Assembly (NCBI RefSeq): GCF_022581195.2
Contig: NC_061470.1
Coordinates: 8,680,001 to 8,744,000 of the forward strand
DNA: 64,000 bases
Origin: Helicoverpa zea
Lineage: Eukaryota; Arthropoda; Insecta; Lepidoptera; Noctuidae
Reading direction: 5' to 3'
The position numbers and the translations under genes are program-made. Positions 59,601 through 64,000 of the stretch are shown here, one piece after another. The stretch's first letter is position 1, and each line of letters starts with the position of its first letter. The notes under the pieces were generated by a model. The model did not search any database, was not told where the DNA came from, and saw nothing but the letters and a program-made list of their open reading frames with translations.

Positions 59601-62304
59601 AGTCTGTATACTGCTGTATACTTCTGATCAGTAACCTCATACAGAGATACGCTCCTAAAAGTATCAATGTCAATTGTTAATGAACACCATCCATCTTCAG
59701 GTTTATATCTCGAGACCTGATTAATTAGGTAGGTACTGTACCATTTCTCCGTATGAGCCCACTCGACTAAATGAGAAAGTTGTCGTGTTTGTGTTGCGAC
59801 TGGAAAGTCAATTCTCGGGTAGAGAGCGCTAACATCCAAGTCGTAGCCTGCCATGTAGAGCCTGTGAAGTAAGAACTTGTTAGTATTGGGTTACCTGTGA
59901 GAGAAGCATGCTAGCGGTGTGACTCACGTGCCGAGCGCGTCGAGCAGCAGGCGCGCGGGCCGGGGGTGCGCGCGGCGCGTGAGCGGCACGTGGAGGCACG
60001 CGCGCGGCAGCGAGCGCTTGAGGATGGCCTGCAGCAGCCCGTGCGGCGCCACCTCCACCAGCACCGCATTGTTGGGGATCAGTCGGGATGTCTCCTCGAA
60101 CAGTACTGGACGCTGCGACAGACATTGCACCTATTCTGTCAAGGTATCCCTTTTGATAAGATTACTCCTGCATATATGTATGTTCGTGATCTTACCAGCA
60201 AGTTATTAGTGTGATATTCTGCTGAAGAATATTTTGCATCAGGTTCGTGCCACTTATCACGCTCCACAGATGTCGACAACCAGCGCTCACTTCGAAGTTT
60301 TGGTTCCTTGTAAGCCTGCTTAGTGTATTGCAGTAGCTTAGGACCTGTAATGAACCAGAGAGTAAACTTTTTTATTTTTTAAGGAATTAATATTTTTACT
60401 TTTAAAGATGTGCAAAGCCTCTCAGAACCTTCTAGATGTACAAAATAAAAATGAAATCTTAGTCCCAGAGATGTCAAAAATTAACTTACCAGCCTTGGCA
60501 ACATATCGTGAATGGTAGGCGATGTTCGAGCACTTGACTTCTTTAGCGAAGATGCCTTGTTCAGTCAGCTGCGATACAAACTTGTGCACTGCGTCTACTG
60601 GACCAGAGATTGTGCACGAGTCGGGCCCGTTATGACAGGCCACGTCTATCTCCGGAGGACATATCTTAGAAATCTGCAAAATTGAAAAATGTACCTAGGA
60701 TGAAAGCATTAACTTATACACATTTGTGAATCTTCTAGTCATTGTAGCCTCCTAACAAACTTTCTTCTTTAGCAAACTAATTAATATACTGTAAAACATG
60801 TAACATAGAGCAATGTAATAATGACTACGTTTACCTAAATGTGTGAAATATAATGTAATGCAGGTGAAATCATTTTCTATTGAAAAATTCTTATACCTGT
60901 TTATGTCCCAAGCCTACAGCGGCCATGGAACCCTTAATGAAAGTCATCTCCGTTGAAATCAGACCTCGACTGTAGGACATCTGGATTACCTCTTCTGCGG
61001 TACAACAGCCGTCTGCATAAGCACAACCCAGCTCTCCAACACTGTGACCTGTGAAAATTGTATAGTTTTAGGTAACCAACCCGCATTGAGCAAGCGTGGT
61101 GTTTAAAGCTAAATCCTTCTCCGTGTGAGAGGAGACATGTGCCCAGCATTGGGACGATAAATAAGCCTTTAAAATAGGTAATTAATCAAAACTTTTATTC
61201 AAAGGGCAAGAAAAGAAATCTAAAGTACCGATGATGTGCTCGGGAACCAGGCCAACGGCACGTAAAATATCAGTCAGACCGATTTGAATAGCAGCAATGC
61301 CGACAAAGCAGTGCAGAATATTTTTCAATATGGTATCATCGGGATTTGTGATAATGTCCTCTATGTCGAGACCTTTTGGTTTTAATATTTTATCGCACCT
61401 GAAATGCAAAACAGGTTGATACATAAAGGCAGTAAATCAACAATGAAGCTGATATCAACAAGACTTCTAGTTGATATCTGATCCTCACCGATCTATGGCA
61501 GCAGCGAAGATAGGTATACGCATGAGGTCTGCTCCCATTCCAGCCCACTGCGAGCCCATCCCGCTGTACACGAACCACAGCGGTCTGCGAGCGTCGTCGA
61601 AGTACTCAACCTTCTCACAATGCGTCATTGTTTTCTCAGTTACAGTTTCTACAAATATGCAATCCTTTTAATAAAGTCAGAATTGTAATAACTCAATTTT
61701 ATATTTCAGGTAGCTTACCGTATATGCCGTATCCTCTCGCCATATGTTTCTGTATACCTCTCTTATGTATAGCATGATACAAAGCTATCTCCTCAGGGTC
61801 CAGCTCGTTTGTTTTGATACGGTCCATTACTTTCTGCACGGCTGTCTCCTGTCTTCCAGACAACGTCACCAAATACGGGATCCTACTGTGATAATGAATC
61901 CCCTCCTATAATTCTTTGAATATTTTAAATGCTTTATACTTCTCTTGTAACAAACATATTTTTGTTAGACTTTAAAAGTAAATTAATTTCAAAATTGTGC
62001 AGTCGCTGGGGTAAAGTAAGACATTCCAGAAGAGGTGTTAATTTAAGCACTTTACAAAGTTTAGGTAGAATTTTCACTGTATGTTTAATTACTCACTCAC
62101 CTTAGGTTTGTAATGTCCTTTCAAAAGTAAATGGACATTAGTGCCCGTGAAGGAAAAGCTGTTAAGCGCAGTAAATATACGATCGAAGGGCTCATGCTTG
62201 GTCACAATTCTCATCCTGCCATCTCGGAGTGCCGGAATATCAACCCTCGGATTATCACAGTGCAAGTTAGCTGCCAATTCTCCTCTTTGGTAAGCGAGTA
62301 ATAG
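53640..62304 (-). CDS. Gene D: FAS-like multidomain protein, 3' part (1878 residues); 5' KS exons beyond window
   Basis: Exons: 62304-62101, 61905-61719, 61648-61489, 61398-61229, 61048-60897, 60673-60490, 60344-60196, 60112-59928, 59861-59545, 59451-59261, 59190-59042, 58957-58694, 58609-58495, 58416-58177, 58096-57683, 57583-57428, 57241-57129, 57044-56891, 56810-56639, 56551-56439, 56362-56198, 56062-55890, 55806-55657, 55563-55354, 55197-55092, 55010-54904, 54825-54681, 54577-54401, 54333-54231, 54151-53640. The first visible exon matches gene C exon 8 (end of KS). MAT residues are retained (Ser 61041-61043, His 60512-60514). The DH histidine is Ser (59555-59557). ER Asp is retained (NSRDDSF). 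The KR loop is DQDGFGF and its Tyr/Asn are lost. The ACP is deleted. The TE nucleophile is Glu (54280-54282). It differs from C by a 29-residue segment after HTEKW and a 15-residue deletion in TE. Confidence 0.9.
54681..55010 (-). other. Gene D: ACP core missing by fusion of two exons
   Basis: The exon 55010-54904 starts like gene C exon 33 (FEDVRVEEDNRLSWRSAVDA) but, after AVVVVG, ends CA then GTAAGT, the phase-2 donor that belongs to gene C exon 34. The next exon (54825-54681) matches gene C exon 35 (GFSGYLSHI versus GLSGYISQI). The 151-nt ACP exon and the intron before it are gone, yet the frame is kept. Confidence 0.8.
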
Positions 62305-64000
62305 CTGCACATAAATCAAATCGTGATCTATTTAAAAGGAATATAAACGAAACTAAAATATAAATAGAATCTGTTAATTTTATGATTGTCTAATATTTAC
62401 TTCTCGCAAACTTACACTACTTCTACCTAATAATTATGTTCTAATCCAGCGGTTCCCAAATGGGGTTCCGCGGAACCTTGAGGTTCCGTGGCAGGCCCTC
62501 AGGGGTTCCGTGGAAAATTCAAGATTTCCATATGGTAAATCGATTCACTTTTGACAATATTAACTTATTATTCATTTTCAATTAACTTGTTTTAAAGATT
62601 GCATTCCAAAATTCTATTTAGGCACCATGTAGGTGGGTACCACTCGGGAGTGTAAGTCTCGTACTTTCGCGACAAGTGGCGGGGAAAGGCCACGGCAGCA
62701 GATAATTTAATTCCGTTTTTTACAAATTGTAGATTAACTTAATACCTCCAGGTCTTCGGCAATCGGCAAAAGTAGGTAGCAAATCGGCCAAAAATCACCG
62801 CATTTTTGGGCTTATTTTATCGCCAGGATTATACGTTTTCATACATTTGATAGGACGTGAAATGACACGGCATACGAGTATTTCCAGTGGCTATTTTTAC
62901 CATGAATCAAAGTGTGACATTATTTCCAATTTTTGCACCTCCGTGAATTCGAAAATTTCGCGCTCGCTTCGCTCGCGACTCCATGTTACGTGTAATGCTT
63001 TTATGTTCATTAAACTAAAAAAAAATCGCGCTCACTTCGCTCGCGATACCGGCAACCACTGAATGTCTTTCAATGCTAGCGGGTGCTTGGAACTTCTTCT
63101 TTTAGTAAAAAAAAAACGCACTCGCTTGCCTCGCACCTGTACAAACCCAACCTATTTCTTTTCGCGTTTACTTTGTCAGTCTTCAAACTGAAAACTATTC
63201 ACATAATACACAAAGTCAAGGGCGGCTAAATTGTTTTCTGGCCCGTGTGGCAGATAGCCATGCTACGCCTGAGTATAATGAATATATCTCTAACCATATA
63301 ACCATTTGGTGCGCTACCACGTGCCACGAGCCGTACCTAAGTGTATTTACGTCTTTAGTTTACTTCTTACTTAAGCTAAGGTTCCGCCGAAAAATGGTGA
63401 AACGAAAAGGGTTCCGAAGCCAAAAGAATTCGGGAACCGCTGTTCTAATCTATACATATAATAAAATGATAGGAAAGTCAAAACTGTACATTGAATATTT
63501 TTTTAAAAGAATACTTGGGGGGTGATCTATTATCGATTCTGATCCCAAATATATAGTTTTTAGAATTTTTGTCTGTTTGTATGTATGTCTGTTTGTCTGT
63601 ATGTTTGGTCTCACTGAATTCGAAAAGTACTGCATAGATTTAAATCAAATTTTGCATGAATATTACCTGGGGGCCGGTTCAACATATAGGGTATATATTA
63701 TCACGCTATCACCTACGGGGGATGAGCAATGAACGATTACTTCTGTTAACATTTCTGTAGCAGCGTGCTCAGTAATAACAAATATTTGAATATTGAACTT
63801 ATATAAGTTGATCGGCCTATTATCAATCTTTACACAGAAAATAACGCTTTTATAAGTAACTTGGGACAAAAATTAAATTTTATGAAATTGTTAAGGCAAG
63901 GTTAAAGTGGTTCCATCTGTGGTATATATAATATAAAATACATATTTGACAAAGCAGCGAGGTGGAAAATAACATGTATTAATTACCATTTAAATTCATA
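62305..64000 (-). other. Gene D intron (homologous to gene C intron 7), continuing past the window
   Basis: No KS exon is found in 1.7 kb upstream of 62304, where gene C has its next exon within 200 bp. The expansion is partly due to the hAT-type insertion. The tail 63530-63900 is AT-rich with a TGTC/TGTA-rich tract (63570-63610) typical of lepidopteran repeat ends. Confidence 0.7.
62447..63442. mobile_element. 996-bp hAT-type non-autonomous element
   Basis: Ends CAGCGGTTCCCAA and TTCGGGAACCGCTG form terminal inverted repeats. TTCTAATC is duplicated on both sides (62439-62446 and 63443-63450), the 8-bp signature of hAT. Repeated GGGGTTCCG/GAGGTTCCGTGG blocks lie near the left end. The interior carries copies of GCTCGCTTCGCTCGCGA (about 62963 and 63027). 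No transposase ORF. Confidence 0.85.

Noticed and set aside
1..62304. Calling the cluster processed or decayed pseudogenes
   Set aside because: No frameshift or stop in about 20 kb of spliced coding sequence and canonical splice sites throughout; only catalytic residues are altered.

Overview
The window is nuclear DNA of an insect, almost certainly a moth or butterfly. Genes are split into many short exons with GT-AG introns, intergenic DNA is AT-rich, and the repeats are ones I recognise from Lepidoptera: the GGCCAAGTGCGAGTCGGACT repeat, the CATCATCCTCCGAGCC repeat, Helitron-like CTAGT ends, and hAT, Harbinger and non-LTR remnants. There are no bacterial, organellar or rRNA features.

The coding content is a cluster of four paralogous, very large genes of the animal type I fatty acid synthase (FAS) family. 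Gene A (minus, 5113 down to the left edge, 3' part missing) and gene B (plus, 16332-35155, complete, 37 exons, 2067 residues) are divergent and separated by 11 kb of repeat-rich DNA. Gene C (minus, 50517-35663, complete, 38 exons, 2293 residues) converges on gene B with 507 bp between stop codons. Gene D (minus, 62304-53640, 5' part beyond the right edge, 1878 residues visible) is a tandem paralogue of C. All four spliced frames stay open; B and C are exact multiples of three, and exon lengths match between paralogues.

The notable observation is that these FAS-like proteins keep the domain order (KS, MAT, DH, ER, KR, ACP, TE) but have lost most catalytic residues. Both KS histidines are replaced in A, B and C, and B also lacks the KS cysteine at its usual place. 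The DH histidine is Ser in C and D. The KR glycine motif and Tyr/Asn are gone and its C-terminus is missing. The ACP phosphopantetheine Ser is Asp in B and Gln in C, and the ACP is deleted in D. The TE nucleophile Ser is Glu in B, C and D. The MAT Ser/His pair and much of the ER cofactor site persist. This looks like a maintained family of FAS-derived pseudoenzymes or repurposed acyltransferases. From memory only, silkworm FAS-like proteins called p260/p270 may be relatives; this needs a protein search.

Other content: a small antisense two-exon gene (28789-29198) with paired cysteines inside the 7.1-kb intron 31 of gene B; a 1.48-kb foldback element with an 8-bp target duplication (27009-28484); a hAT-type element in gene D's intron (62447-63442); a Harbinger-like element with nested hairpins (9473-10929); a 5'-truncated retroelement with an 18-bp target duplication (31336-32033); nested repeats in gene C's intron 11; and a tRNA-derived SINE (about 51183-51440). 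Three copies of the exon at the ER/KR junction share a tract of about 127 bp that is identical or nearly so, which suggests gene conversion across the cluster.
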